A DNA stretch of 7,552 nucleotides from DASQPE01 sp041488455 (GTDB lineage Bacteria > Gemmatimonadota > Gemmatimonadetes > Gemmatimonadales > GWC2-71-9). Shown here piece after piece: positions 1 through 6,056 of the stretch. Made by a program: the position numbers and the translations under genes. The notes under the pieces are model-generated. The model was not told where the DNA came from. It searched no databases and was given only the letters and a program-made list of their open reading frames with translations. Numbering within the stretch: position 1 is the stretch's first letter; each line of letters begins with the position of its first letter. Location of the stretch: assembly GCA_041488455.1 (NCBI GenBank), contig JBGPPG010000146.1, positions 1 through 7,552 of the forward strand, written 5' to 3'.

Positions 1-567
1 CCCCCGCGGCCATTCGTCCTGGCCGCGGGGCGCATGGTTCACAAGAAGGGCTTCGACCTCCTGCTGTGCGCGTGGGCCGAGCTGGGCGACCGGATCGCGG
101 TGCCGCTCTGGCTCGCGGGAGATGGGGAGGAGCGCCCCGCGTTGGAGCGGCTTGCCGGCGACCTCGGGCTTGGCGACCGGGTCGTGTTTTCGGGGCCGAT
201 GCCACACCCGGAGGTGCTGGGCCTGCTCGAGCGCGCTGCGCTGTGCGTCGTCCCCTCGCGGGAGGAGCCGTACGGCATCTTCGTAGTAGAAGCCCAGGCG
301 CTCGGCGTGCCGGTGGTGGCGAGCGCGGTGGGCAACCTGCCGGAGCTGATCCGGGATCGGGAGACGGGGTATTTGGCCGAGCCCACGGCGGGGGGACTGG
401 CGCGGGCGATCCGATCCGCCTGGGAGGATCCGCGCCGGGCGGGGGTCGGTGCGGCGGGCCGGGGCGCACCGGGTGCGAACCGCAGCTACGACACGATGGC
501 CGAGGAGCTGGAGGGCTGGATCAACGAAGCCCGTTCCGGGATGCGTGGTGGAGTGGCATGGACCTAG
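1..567 (+). CDS. Glycosyltransferase, GT-B fold, group 1 (GT4-like), 5'-truncated
   Basis: C-terminal part of a retaining GT-B glycosyltransferase, probably one that adds a sugar from a nucleotide-sugar donor to a lipid-linked glycan at the cytoplasmic face of the inner membrane. The frame is open from base 1, before the ATG at 34, and the residues ahead of it (FVLAAGR, then MVHKKGFDLLL) match the conserved strand and loop that opens the donor-binding domain of this family. That ATG is therefore internal and the true start lies outside the window. Counting from M at base 34, the family landmarks are LAGDGEERPALE (27-38), RVVFSG (49-54) and the E-x7-E donor motif EPYGIFVVE (E78, E86), followed by ALGVPVVAS. 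The stop TAG at 565-567 lies inside the next gene (10 bp overlap), so the two are probably cotranscribed and coupled. The sugar and acceptor cannot be deduced. Confidence 0.92.
   Translation, partial: PPRPFVLAAGRMVHKKGFDLLLCAWAELGDRIAVPLWLAGDGEERPALERLAGDLGLGDRVVFSGPMPHPEVLGLLERAALCVVPSREEPYGIFVVEAQALGVPVVASAVGNLPELIRDRETGYLAEPTAGGLARAIRSAWEDPRRAGVGAAGRGAPGANRSYDTMAEELEGWINEARSGMRGGVAWT
2..30. repeat. Perfect 10-bp inverted repeat with 9-base loop
   Basis: CCCCGCGGCC at 2-11 and GGCCGCGGGG at 21-30 are exact reverse complements around a loop at 12-20. The hairpin lies inside the truncated first glycosyltransferase gene, in the codons for the conserved donor-domain strand. No T-run follows, so it is not an intrinsic terminator. 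Confidence 0.6.
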
Positions 568-1751
568 TCTACGGCTCGGCGCTCTGGTTCACGCCGACCC
601 GGGTGAACTGCCATCACCTGACGGAGCGGCTGGCGGCGGAGCGGCCGACCCTTTTTGTCGAATCGGTCGGCGCGCGCGCGCCGAGGCTTCACGATTGGCG
701 TCGCGTCGCGGCGCGGATCGGCCGCTCGCTCAGACCGCTTCGGCGCGTGGGGCAGCGGCTCTGGGTGTTCTCGCCGCTCCCGCTCCCCGCATACCGCGGG
801 TCGGGGGCGGCGGCGAACAGCAAGTGGGTAGGGTGGCAGGTGCGGGCGCTACTCGGGCTCCGGCGATGGACGATCGAGGCGGGGTGGATCTTCCATCCGA
901 TGGGGCTCGGCACCGCGGTCCAGGCCCGGCCGCAAGGCACGATCTACTACTGCGTGGACGACTATGCGGCCAACCCGGGCGTCGATGCCACGGCCGTGCG
1001 GCAGCTCGAGACCGCGTTGGCGGGGCAGTCGGATCTCACGATCACGACCGCGGAGCCGCTGGCCGCCCGGCTCAGGCCCTTGGCGCGGCGGGTCGAGGTG
1101 TTGCCCAACGTTGCCGACACGGATCTCTTCCTTCGCGACGCCTCGACGGCTCGGCACCCCGTGCTCGACGCGCTCGACGCGCTGCCGCGGCCTCGGCTTG
1201 GTTATCTGGGCAATCTGGCCGCGTACAAGATCGATCTGGATCTGATCTACGAGATCGCGCGGCGGCGGCCTCGGTGGTCGCTGGTCCTGGTGGGTCCGAT
1301 GAACCTGGGGGACACGCGAGCGGCCGTGACGGGGGCTGAGGCGCCGCCCAACGTGCACTGGCTTGGGGAGGTCCCCCACGCCGTGGCTCCGGCGGTGATC
1401 GACCGATTCGACGTGGCGCTCCTCCCCTCGGCCCGGCACGACGTGATGCGGGCGAGCTTCCCGCTCAAGTTCTTCGAGTACCTGCTCCGGGGAAAGCCGG
1501 TGGTGGCGCGACCGCTCCCGACGCTGGAGCCGTTCCGGGAGTGGCTCGATCCGGCGGACGACGCGGCCGGGTTCGTCGCGGCGGCTGAGCGGCGGCTTGG
1601 GGAGCCCGGCGGGGAGGCTGCCAGGCGGCGGGCGTTCGCGGCCGAGTTCGGGTGGACGGAGCGGATGAAGCGGCTCGAGACGCTGCGCGGCGAGGTGGTG
1701 GCTGGTCAGCCTTTCCGGAACACCATGCAGAGCGCCGCGCCGAAGCCGTAG
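558..1751 (+). CDS. Glycosyltransferase, GT-B-like, TuaH-related
   Basis: Complete 397-residue glycosyltransferase of the GT-B type. The ATG at 558 is chosen because it lies in the stop region of the upstream gene (ATGGACCTAG), has a TGGAG four bases upstream, and gives the usual family length of about 400. Open frame extends further 5' but only as antisense-like sequence under the previous gene. Landmarks are an N-terminal MDLVYGSALWF strand, WIFHPMGLGTA around 114-124, the YYCVDDY block at 130-136 (D134, D135), LPNVADTDLF in the linker, GYLGNLAAYKIDLDL at the start of the C-terminal domain, and FPLKFFEYLLRGKPVV with E307 where group 1 enzymes hold the donor sugar. This pattern resembles TuaH-like transferases of teichuronic-acid and exopolysaccharide loci; the similarity is judged from memory. 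The last 15 codons overlap the oppositely oriented methyltransferase gene. No signal peptide or membrane segment is seen, so it is presumably cytoplasmic and peripheral. Donor and acceptor are unknown. Confidence 0.9.
   Translation: MDLVYGSALWFTPTRVNCHHLTERLAAERPTLFVESVGARAPRLHDWRRVAARIGRSLRPLRRVGQRLWVFSPLPLPAYRGSGAAANSKWVGWQVRALLGLRRWTIEAGWIFHPMGLGTAVQARPQGTIYYCVDDYAANPGVDATAVRQLETALAGQSDLTITTAEPLAARLRPLARRVEVLPNVADTDLFLRDASTARHPVLDALDALPRPRLGYLGNLAAYKIDLDLIYEIARRRPRWSLVLVGPMNLGDTRAAVTGAEAPPNVHWLGEVPHAVAPAVIDRFDVALLPSARHDVMRASFPLKFFEYLLRGKPVVARPLPTLEPFREWLDPADDAAGFVAAAERRLGEPGGEAARRRAFAAEFGWTERMKRLETLRGEVVAGQPFRNTMQSAAPKP
667..684. repeat. 18-bp perfect palindrome with alternating GC core
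   Basis: TCGGCGCGCGCGCGCCGA is self-complementary and has a twelve-base alternating core (GCGCGCGCGCGC). It falls within the second glycosyltransferase gene. Such sequence can form Z-DNA or a cruciform under supercoiling, but in a genome this GC-rich it may be chance. Confidence 0.5.
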
Positions 1752-2428
1752 TTGAGACGACAGTCAAGGTCTGCCAGGCGGTCGACGGCTCGATTGGTGC
1801 CGCGCAATACGGCCGTGCGCAGCCGGCGACCGGGGACGAGCCGGGTGCCTCGCGTAAACAGAAAACGGACGTATTTGCCCCACAGCGTGGACCAGAGGAA
1901 GCCGGTCTGGTGCTGCGTGAGAAGCTCGAGGGAGGGGAAGAATGCCCTCAGCTGGGCCGGCGAGTAGTGCCGATGCTCGGGATAGTGCGGGTCGAGCCAG
2001 TTGAACAGCCAATCGCCGGGGACGCTGACAACCAACCGCCCACCGGGAGCAAGCACGCGCTGAATCTCCTCCGCCGCGCGAGCGGGATCGTCGACGTGCT
2101 CGAGCACATCCATCACGTATGCGAGCGTGAAGGCGCCGTCAGCGAAGGGCAGATCGTGCGCCGAGCTCACCCCGAACGCGGGCCGGGCCTCGCGGTGCAG
2201 CGAGCGCCTCGCCGCGTCGGCAGCGCGGGCGACCTCCTCCCGATCCACGTCGACGCCGATGACCTTCAGCGCCCGGCCGGCGAGGTACAGGTTGGCCCAG
2301 TATCCGTTGGCACAACCGACGTCGAGGGCGATATCGGCGGGGGCGGGCGGGGCGATTTGGCGGGCGATCCGATGTCGGCCGGTGAGCTGGTCGACGCTGC
2401 CGTACTCCATGAGCCGATGCAGGTCCAT
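1706..2428 (-). CDS. Class I SAM-dependent methyltransferase (Methyltransf_11 type)
   Basis: A 240-residue methyltransferase with a seven-strand Rossmann core. From the ATG at 2428: motif I ALDVGCANG (34-42) binds SAM, VIGVDVD places acidic D60 for the ribose, AHDLPFADGAF (90-100) precedes strand 4, YVMDVLEHV (104-112) is the post-motif, and RVLAPGGRLVVSVP (124-137) is motif III. The C-terminal half, rich in aromatic and basic residues (WLDPHYPEHRHYS, then YGFGAALCMVF), probably binds substrate. The frame stays open upstream to a TTG at 2539, with a GTG at 2476. I prefer 2428 because the extra residues are basic and uncharacteristic, although none of the starts has a good Shine-Dalgarno. It is the only minus-strand gene here, and its 3' end lies 46 bp inside the glycosyltransferase gene. 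In this locus it may O- or N-methylate a sugar, but the substrate is not shown. Confidence 0.88.
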   Translation of the reverse strand: MDLHRLMEYGSVDQLTGRHRIARQIAPPAPADIALDVGCANGYWANLYLAGRALKVIGVDVDREEVARAADAARRSLHREARPAFGVSSAHDLPFADGAFTLAYVMDVLEHVDDPARAAEEIQRVLAPGGRLVVSVPGDWLFNWLDPHYPEHRHYSPAQLRAFFPSLELLTQHQTGFLWSTLWGKYVRFLFTRGTRLVPGRRLRTAVLRGTNRAVDRLADLDCRLNYGFGAALCMVFRKG

Positions 2429-2556
2429 CGGGCGATAGTCGCGAGCGCGGCGCTCGCTGTCCCGATGCCCGCTCACCGACTCACGTCGCTGGCTGAAGAC
2501 ACCAATCGCCTGTCGGCACGGGCTCGGGTGAGGATGCAAGGCATGATCGGCGGGAA

Positions 2557-2585
2557 GGACTATCGATGATCCATATGTTCGTCAA
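2557..2585 (-). promoter_or_regulatory. Possible sigma70-like promoter for the minus-strand methyltransferase
   Basis: On the minus strand TTGACG (complement of 2580-2585) matches five of six bases of a -35 box. GATAGT (complement of 2559-2564) matches four of six of a -10 box, but the spacer is only 15 bases. The position suits transcription toward the methyltransferase. The evidence is motif matching by eye only, and a chance match is quite possible. Confidence 0.22.
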
Positions 2586-2593
2586 GAGTGCGG

Positions 2594-2623
2594 TTGCGAC
2601 CTCTCAAGCTGCACTGCTATGTT
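2594..2623 (+). promoter_or_regulatory. Possible sigma70-like promoter for the plus-strand polysaccharide operon
   Basis: TTGCGA at 2594-2599 and TATGTT at 2618-2623, 18 bases apart, each match four of six consensus positions. They sit in the locally AT-richer stretch just ahead of the first gene of the downstream plus-strand run. Transcription would start near 2630 and leave a leader of about 35 bases before the ATG at 2664. This is the only substantial non-coding gap in the window, so a promoter is expected hereabouts, but the exact site is a guess. Confidence 0.3.
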
Positions 2624-2663
2624 TTGCGGCTTTCGCGTCCGGTCGGGTCTTCTCCCAGGGTCA

Positions 2664-4166
2664 ATGACCGCTATCGAAGTGGGGTCCGGCGAGCAGTCCT
2701 GGCGGCTGTGGCGGATAGGGATCTTCGTCGCGCTCGCGGCCGCACTGGCAGCCGCGATGCTCGGCGATGCGTACACGGTCGCCGTGATCGTGGTGCTCGG
2801 TCTGGCCACCACAGCCATCGCGATCGTGCCACTGACCTGGAGCCTGCCGGCGCTCGTCTTCCTCATTCCGTTCCGGCTGTACGTCGACATACCGGGGACG
2901 ACGCTCGAGCTGGCGCTCACGAACTTCATCGTCGTCGGGCTCGGTGCGGTGTGCCTCGCGAGCTTGCTGTTGCGAGGGCGGCCGCGGCTGATGGGTTGGG
3001 AACTCGCCATCGCGCTGTGGGTCATCTGGACCGTGGCCTCGCTCGCGTGGACTTCACAGTTCGTCGCCTCACTGACCGGCGTGTTCCGATGGCTGATGGT
3101 CTTCAGCGCAATCCTCATCGCCAGTCAGTGCGTGCTGCGGGCCGCAGACCCGGCCGGCGCGGCGCGACGCTTGTTGATCGCATTGCTGGCCTTGGTGGGA
3201 TTCTGGAGCATCGTCGGATTCATCGAGGTGGCCCTCGGGATTGATCCGATCTTCGCATTCCTCAAGTCGCCGGCCGCTGCCGTGTTTTATCCACCCCTCT
3301 TCCTGCAGGAGCGCCTCGCCGCGCGCAACTTCAATTGGCTGAGCGGAAACGAGGTGCAACCTTTCGGGGCGTTCCTTAACGCGATCGAGTTCGGCATTCT
3401 CACCGCGGTCGGAGTGGGGAGCGCGCTGGCGCTCGCCGTCGGCAGACGGGCGCTGGCGCCTCGGTGGCTCGTGCTGGCGGTGCTCATCCTTGCGAGCGCG
3501 GCCAACATTGCTTGCATGAAGGGGACGGGATGGCTCGCGGCGGGTGTCGCGGTGGCAATCGCGTTCATCAGCCTTGGGCGATCGATCCGGCGGGTCGTTG
3601 GCGTGAGCCTCATGACGCTGGCGGTGATTGGGCTCCTCGTCTACATCTTCCGGGAGACGCTGATCGAGCGGGTCCAGGCCCTGGCTGCACGAGAAGGGAC
3701 GGAAGGCGCGGCCGCGCAGGCGCTGAGTCGTCCGGCCATCTGGAGCTACTACCTGACCGCCGTGATTGCCCAGCCGATCACCGGTGGCGGGGTCAGCACC
3801 TCCATTCTGTCCGGGCCGGTGCACTGGACGATCCCGCAAGGCGGAGGCACGTCGGTGGCCGTGGTGCTGCCTACCGAAAACAGCTACCTGACGACCGCGA
3901 TCGAGACGGGGCTGGTGGGACTGACCTTGCTGCTCGTTTCCGTGATCGGCGCGCTGATCCGAGGCCTGCGGCTGGCCCGACGCCATCCGGATCGTCCGCT
4001 GGCCCAGGCGGCGGGCACCGCGGCCATCGGACTCGCGGCGATTCTCGCCGGCAACCTGACGGTCGATGCCTTCAACGGCGAGATCCTCGGGGTTCTGATG
4101 GGGGTTCTCATGGGGATCATCGTGGCGGCCAACCGGCTCGAGGCGCGATCACGTCATGCTGGTTGA
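2664..4166 (+). CDS. O-antigen ligase/polymerase-like polytopic membrane protein (Wzy_C/WaaL superfamily)
   Basis: A 500-residue inner-membrane protein with about twelve hydrophobic segments (for example near 16-35, 37-55, 85-103, 110-128, 137-153, 168-188, 236-258, 265-283, 290-308, 313-335, 420-440 and 455-495). This layout, with a large loop near 336-418 between late helices, is that of O-antigen ligases and Wzy-type polymerases, which join undecaprenyl-linked glycans on the periplasmic side. The loop holds RPAIWSYYLTAVIAQPITGGG-like sequence from R356 and the signature ENSYLTTAIETGLVG from E405. WaaL-type ligases show H[NSQ]x9GxxG at that place; here every other position fits but His is Glu, which favours a polymerase or atypical ligase. 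The ATG at 2664 is chosen over an in-frame ATG at 2619 because AGGG lies just upstream (3 bases, unusually close) and the extra 15 residues look unrelated. It heads the downstream operon and overlaps the next gene by 11 bp. Near its C-terminus VLMG is duplicated by a 12-bp tandem repeat. Confidence 0.87.
   Translation: MTAIEVGSGEQSWRLWRIGIFVALAAALAAAMLGDAYTVAVIVVLGLATTAIAIVPLTWSLPALVFLIPFRLYVDIPGTTLELALTNFIVVGLGAVCLASLLLRGRPRLMGWELAIALWVIWTVASLAWTSQFVASLTGVFRWLMVFSAILIASQCVLRAADPAGAARRLLIALLALVGFWSIVGFIEVALGIDPIFAFLKSPAAAVFYPPLFLQERLAARNFNWLSGNEVQPFGAFLNAIEFGILTAVGVGSALALAVGRRALAPRWLVLAVLILASAANIACMKGTGWLAAGVAVAIAFISLGRSIRRVVGVSLMTLAVIGLLVYIFRETLIERVQALAAREGTEGAAAQALSRPAIWSYYLTAVIAQPITGGGVSTSILSGPVHWTIPQGGGTSVAVVLPTENSYLTTAIETGLVGLTLLLVSVIGALIRGLRLARRHPDRPLAQAAGTAAIGLAAILAGNLTVDAFNGEILGVLMGVLMGIIVAANRLEARSRHAG
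4089..4112 (+). repeat. 12-bp imperfect tandem duplication inside the membrane-protein gene
   Basis: Two adjacent 12-base units, GGGGTTCTGATG and GGGGTTCTCATG, differ at one base and encode GVLM twice in the last transmembrane segment. A third, more diverged unit follows. Because the unit length is a multiple of three, slippage here would change helix length without breaking the frame. Confidence 0.7.
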
Positions 4167-5043
4167 TGGGGCCCGCCACGCGGGGCGAGTGCCGTGCCTG
4201 TTCTGTGTGCACGCTCGGAGGCGAAAGCGGCCGGACGAATGGCAATCGCTATGCGGGCGGTGCCGGACCCTTCGCGATGAAGAGCTGGACATCCTGTACT
4301 GGTACCAGGAATCGGACGATGACCGGGTCGTCGTGGCGCCCAACATGCTGCGGCTCTCCCGGGAGAATTCCGATGCCAGGTATCTCGCCGCGCGTGCGGC
4401 GCTCGGCAGCGTGGGGCTGGCCCGGGGTGGCCGAGTCTTGGACATCGGCTGCGGGATCTCCGCTCAGGCGGACCTGTTCGCCGACTTCCGCTATGTGGGC
4501 GCCGATCTCAACCGGCCGCGGCTCGGTCGTGGCCGCCGGGCGCATCCCTGGGCGCGGTACGCGGTACAGGACATCACCCGGATGGGATGGAGCGGTGCGG
4601 CATTCGACGCGATCCTCTGTCTCGAAGTGATCGAGCATCTCCCGATCCCCGCGCGCCCGACGCTCATGCGGGAGCTTTTTCGTGTCCTGCGTCCCGGCGG
4701 TGCGCTGGTGCTCAGCACACCCAGCGGACAGCTCACGCCGTGGAAGCGCATCCTGGGCCGGAAGTGCGAGCGGAGTCATGAACCGGAGCTCACCCAAGCG
4801 GAGGTGGGCGCGTTGGTGGCTCAGGTCGGCGGAGCGCTTCGACTCGTCGAGCCGGTAGACAATCTGATCCTGCCCGCGGGAAGGGCGTCGGCCGGTCTGG
4901 CTCACCTCGTCGCCGCCAACGACCGATGGCGGCGCCGAGTACAACGGGTAGCACGCGCGGCCGGGTACGAAACGCTGTTGTACCTGATCACCGCGCCGGC
5001 GCGCGTGCCCGTGAGCAACGCGCTCGCCGCGGCTCGGGGATGA
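4156..5043 (+). CDS. SAM-dependent methyltransferase with N-terminal zinc-ribbon-like segment
   Basis: A 295-residue protein in two parts. The first 40 residues contain C14-x2-C17 and C33-x2-C36 with 15 residues between the pairs, the spacing expected of a small zinc ribbon. The rest is a class I methyltransferase: RVLDIGCG (93-100) for SAM, YVGADL with D117, AVQDITRMGW (136-145), LCLEVIEHL (154-162) and FRVLRPGGALVLSTPS (175-190). The C-terminal tail, after about 250, is rich in Arg and Ala. The start at 4156 overlaps the upstream gene by 11 bp and is the only ATG that keeps the first Cys pair; a GAGG lies 12 bases upstream, rather far. The stop shares ATGA with the next start, implying translational coupling. 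Some sugar C-methyltransferases also carry an N-terminal zinc-binding part, so methylation of a nucleotide sugar or glycan is plausible, but the substrate is inferred only from context. It differs clearly from the minus-strand methyltransferase and is not a copy of it. Confidence 0.87.
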   Translation: MLVDGARHAGRVPCLFCVHARRRKRPDEWQSLCGRCRTLRDEELDILYWYQESDDDRVVVAPNMLRLSRENSDARYLAARAALGSVGLARGGRVLDIGCGISAQADLFADFRYVGADLNRPRLGRGRRAHPWARYAVQDITRMGWSGAAFDAILCLEVIEHLPIPARPTLMRELFRVLRPGGALVLSTPSGQLTPWKRILGRKCERSHEPELTQAEVGALVAQVGGALRLVEPVDNLILPAGRASAGLAHLVAANDRWRRRVQRVARAAGYETLLYLITAPARVPVSNALAAARG

Positions 5044-6056
5044 CGGTGCAGCAGACGTGGCGGGGGCGGCGGGTTGTGGTCCTGGGCGGCGCGGGATTCA
5101 TCGGCAGCAATCTGGCGCTCCGGCTCGCGGCCCTCGGGGCTGTCGTGTCGGTCGTGGACGGGCTGATACCGGGCTGCGCCGGCCAGCCGGCCAACCTCGC
5201 GGTCGAGGACGTGCGGATCCCTCTGGTGAAGCTCGATCTCGCCGTCGAGCCCGTCCCGGCTTCGGTGCTGGAGGCCGAGGTTGTGTTCGATCTCATGGGC
5301 GATCCGGCGCACTCCCGGAGCATCAGCGATCCGCGGCGAGATCTGACGCTCAACCTCGTTGCCCAGGTCGCGCTGCTCGAGGCCGTGCGCCGCTCCACCG
5401 CACGACCATTCATCGTGCTCGCGAGCACCCGCTCCGTATACGGGCGGCCCGAGCGGCTGCCGGTGGACGAGACCCATCCGATCACGCCGCCGGACCCGAA
5501 CGGGATTCACAAGTTCGCTGCCGAGCAGTACGCGGTTCTCTACGGCCGGCTCTACGATCTCCCCGTCGTGCGCCTCAGGCTGACGAACGTCTACGGTCCG
5601 CGTCAGGGCAATCAGGACCCGGCACACGGAGTCACCGGCTTCGTGATCGGACGGTTGCTCCGTGGCGAGCCGGTGCTGCTGTTCGGGGGTGGTACCTTCC
5701 GTCGCGATTGGCTGATGGTAGACGATGCGGTGGACGCGCTGCTCGCGGCGGGCGGCACGCGGGACGCCGCGGGACACGCGATCAACATCGGGCACGAGAG
5801 CCCCGCCTCCCTGCGAGAGTTCGCCACCATTGCGCGCGATCTGCTCGGCCGGGGCGAGCTGGTCGAGGCGCCGGTTCCCCCCGAGCAGCGTGCCATCGAT
5901 GTCGGCGACTACTGGACCGACCCGCGCCTGGCCGAGCGGCTGCTCGGCTGGCGCGCCACGACGTCGCTTCGGGACGGGCTGGCCCGGACGCTCGACTTCT
6001 ACACCCGATCGCCCAGCGGAGCGCGATGGCCCCCATCGTCCCCTTCGTCGACCTGA
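5040..6056 (+). CDS. NAD-dependent nucleotide-sugar epimerase/dehydratase, extended SDR family
   Basis: A 338-residue extended short-chain dehydrogenase acting on nucleotide sugars. The start ATG at 5040 overlaps the previous stop (ATGA). The Rossmann motif GGAGFIG (16-22) follows the first strand, and D40 at the end of strand 2 indicates NAD rather than NADP. Further landmarks are VVFDLMGDPAHSRSISDP (81-98), N105, LASTRSVYG (127-135, T130 at the Ser/Thr catalytic position), LPVDE (140-144), NGIHKFAAEQY (154-164), LRLTNVYGPRQ, and RDWLMVDDAVDALL. K158 of the usual YxxxK pair is present, but the Tyr position is Asn (N154, codon AAC at 5499-5501). I recall related polysaccharide-locus SDRs with NGINK at this place, so this may be a subfamily trait rather than a defect. 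The reaction is probably 4-epimerisation, oxidation or dehydration of an NDP-sugar and cannot be fixed further. It directly precedes an aminotransferase and overlaps it by 31 bp. Confidence 0.9.
   Translation: MTVQQTWRGRRVVVLGGAGFIGSNLALRLAALGAVVSVVDGLIPGCAGQPANLAVEDVRIPLVKLDLAVEPVPASVLEAEVVFDLMGDPAHSRSISDPRRDLTLNLVAQVALLEAVRRSTARPFIVLASTRSVYGRPERLPVDETHPITPPDPNGIHKFAAEQYAVLYGRLYDLPVVRLRLTNVYGPRQGNQDPAHGVTGFVIGRLLRGEPVLLFGGGTFRRDWLMVDDAVDALLAAGGTRDAAGHAINIGHESPASLREFATIARDLLGRGELVEAPVPPEQRAIDVGDYWTDPRLAERLLGWRATTSLRDGLARTLDFYTRSPSGARWPPSSPSST
6018..6021 (+). promoter_or_regulatory. Ribosome binding site of the aminotransferase gene
   Basis: GGAG four bases before the ATG at 6026. It supports that start even though the frame is open far upstream, and it lies inside the coding sequence of the preceding epimerase gene. 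Confidence 0.5.

Noticed and set aside
2..30. Rho-independent terminator
   Set aside because: The stem is strong but there is no following T-run and it lies within an open coding frame.
849..1439. Minus-strand open frame of 196 codons opposite the second glycosyltransferase
   Set aside because: Arg/His/Pro-rich shadow translation with no domain and no independent ribosome binding site.
1706..2428. Possible duplicate relationship between the two methyltransferases
   Set aside because: They share only generic SAM-binding motifs. The N-termini, loops and C-terminal halves are unlike, so no recent duplication is supported.
2429..2539. N-terminal extension of the minus-strand methyltransferase to a TTG start
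   Set aside because: The extra 37 residues are basic and do not resemble the family N-terminus. The ATG at 2428 starts right before a plausible methyltransferase N-terminus, although the GTG at 2476 cannot be excluded.
1652..2569. Long plus-strand open frame of 305 codons opposite the methyltransferase
   Set aside because: It lies antisense to a gene with clear SAM-binding motifs, its translation shows no domain, and in very GC-rich DNA such mirror frames are expected. It also overlaps the end of the glycosyltransferase.
2619..2663. Earlier ATG for the membrane protein
   Set aside because: No Shine-Dalgarno precedes it, and the 15 added residues (MFCGFRVRSGLLPGS) look like translated leader; a possible -10 box overlaps this ATG.
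3069..3986. Minus-strand open frame of 305 codons opposite the membrane protein
   Set aside because: The translation is a run of Gln, Arg, His, Asp and Glu with no recognisable fold, the usual look of an antisense shadow of hydrophobic codons.
3464..4630. Plus-strand open frame of 388 codons spanning the ligase and methyltransferase genes
   Set aside because: It crosses a gene boundary out of frame with both well-supported genes, and its composition is Gly/Arg/Asp-rich without motifs.
4902..5795. Minus-strand open frame of 297 codons opposite the epimerase
   Set aside because: Antisense to a gene with a full set of SDR landmarks; no motif of its own.
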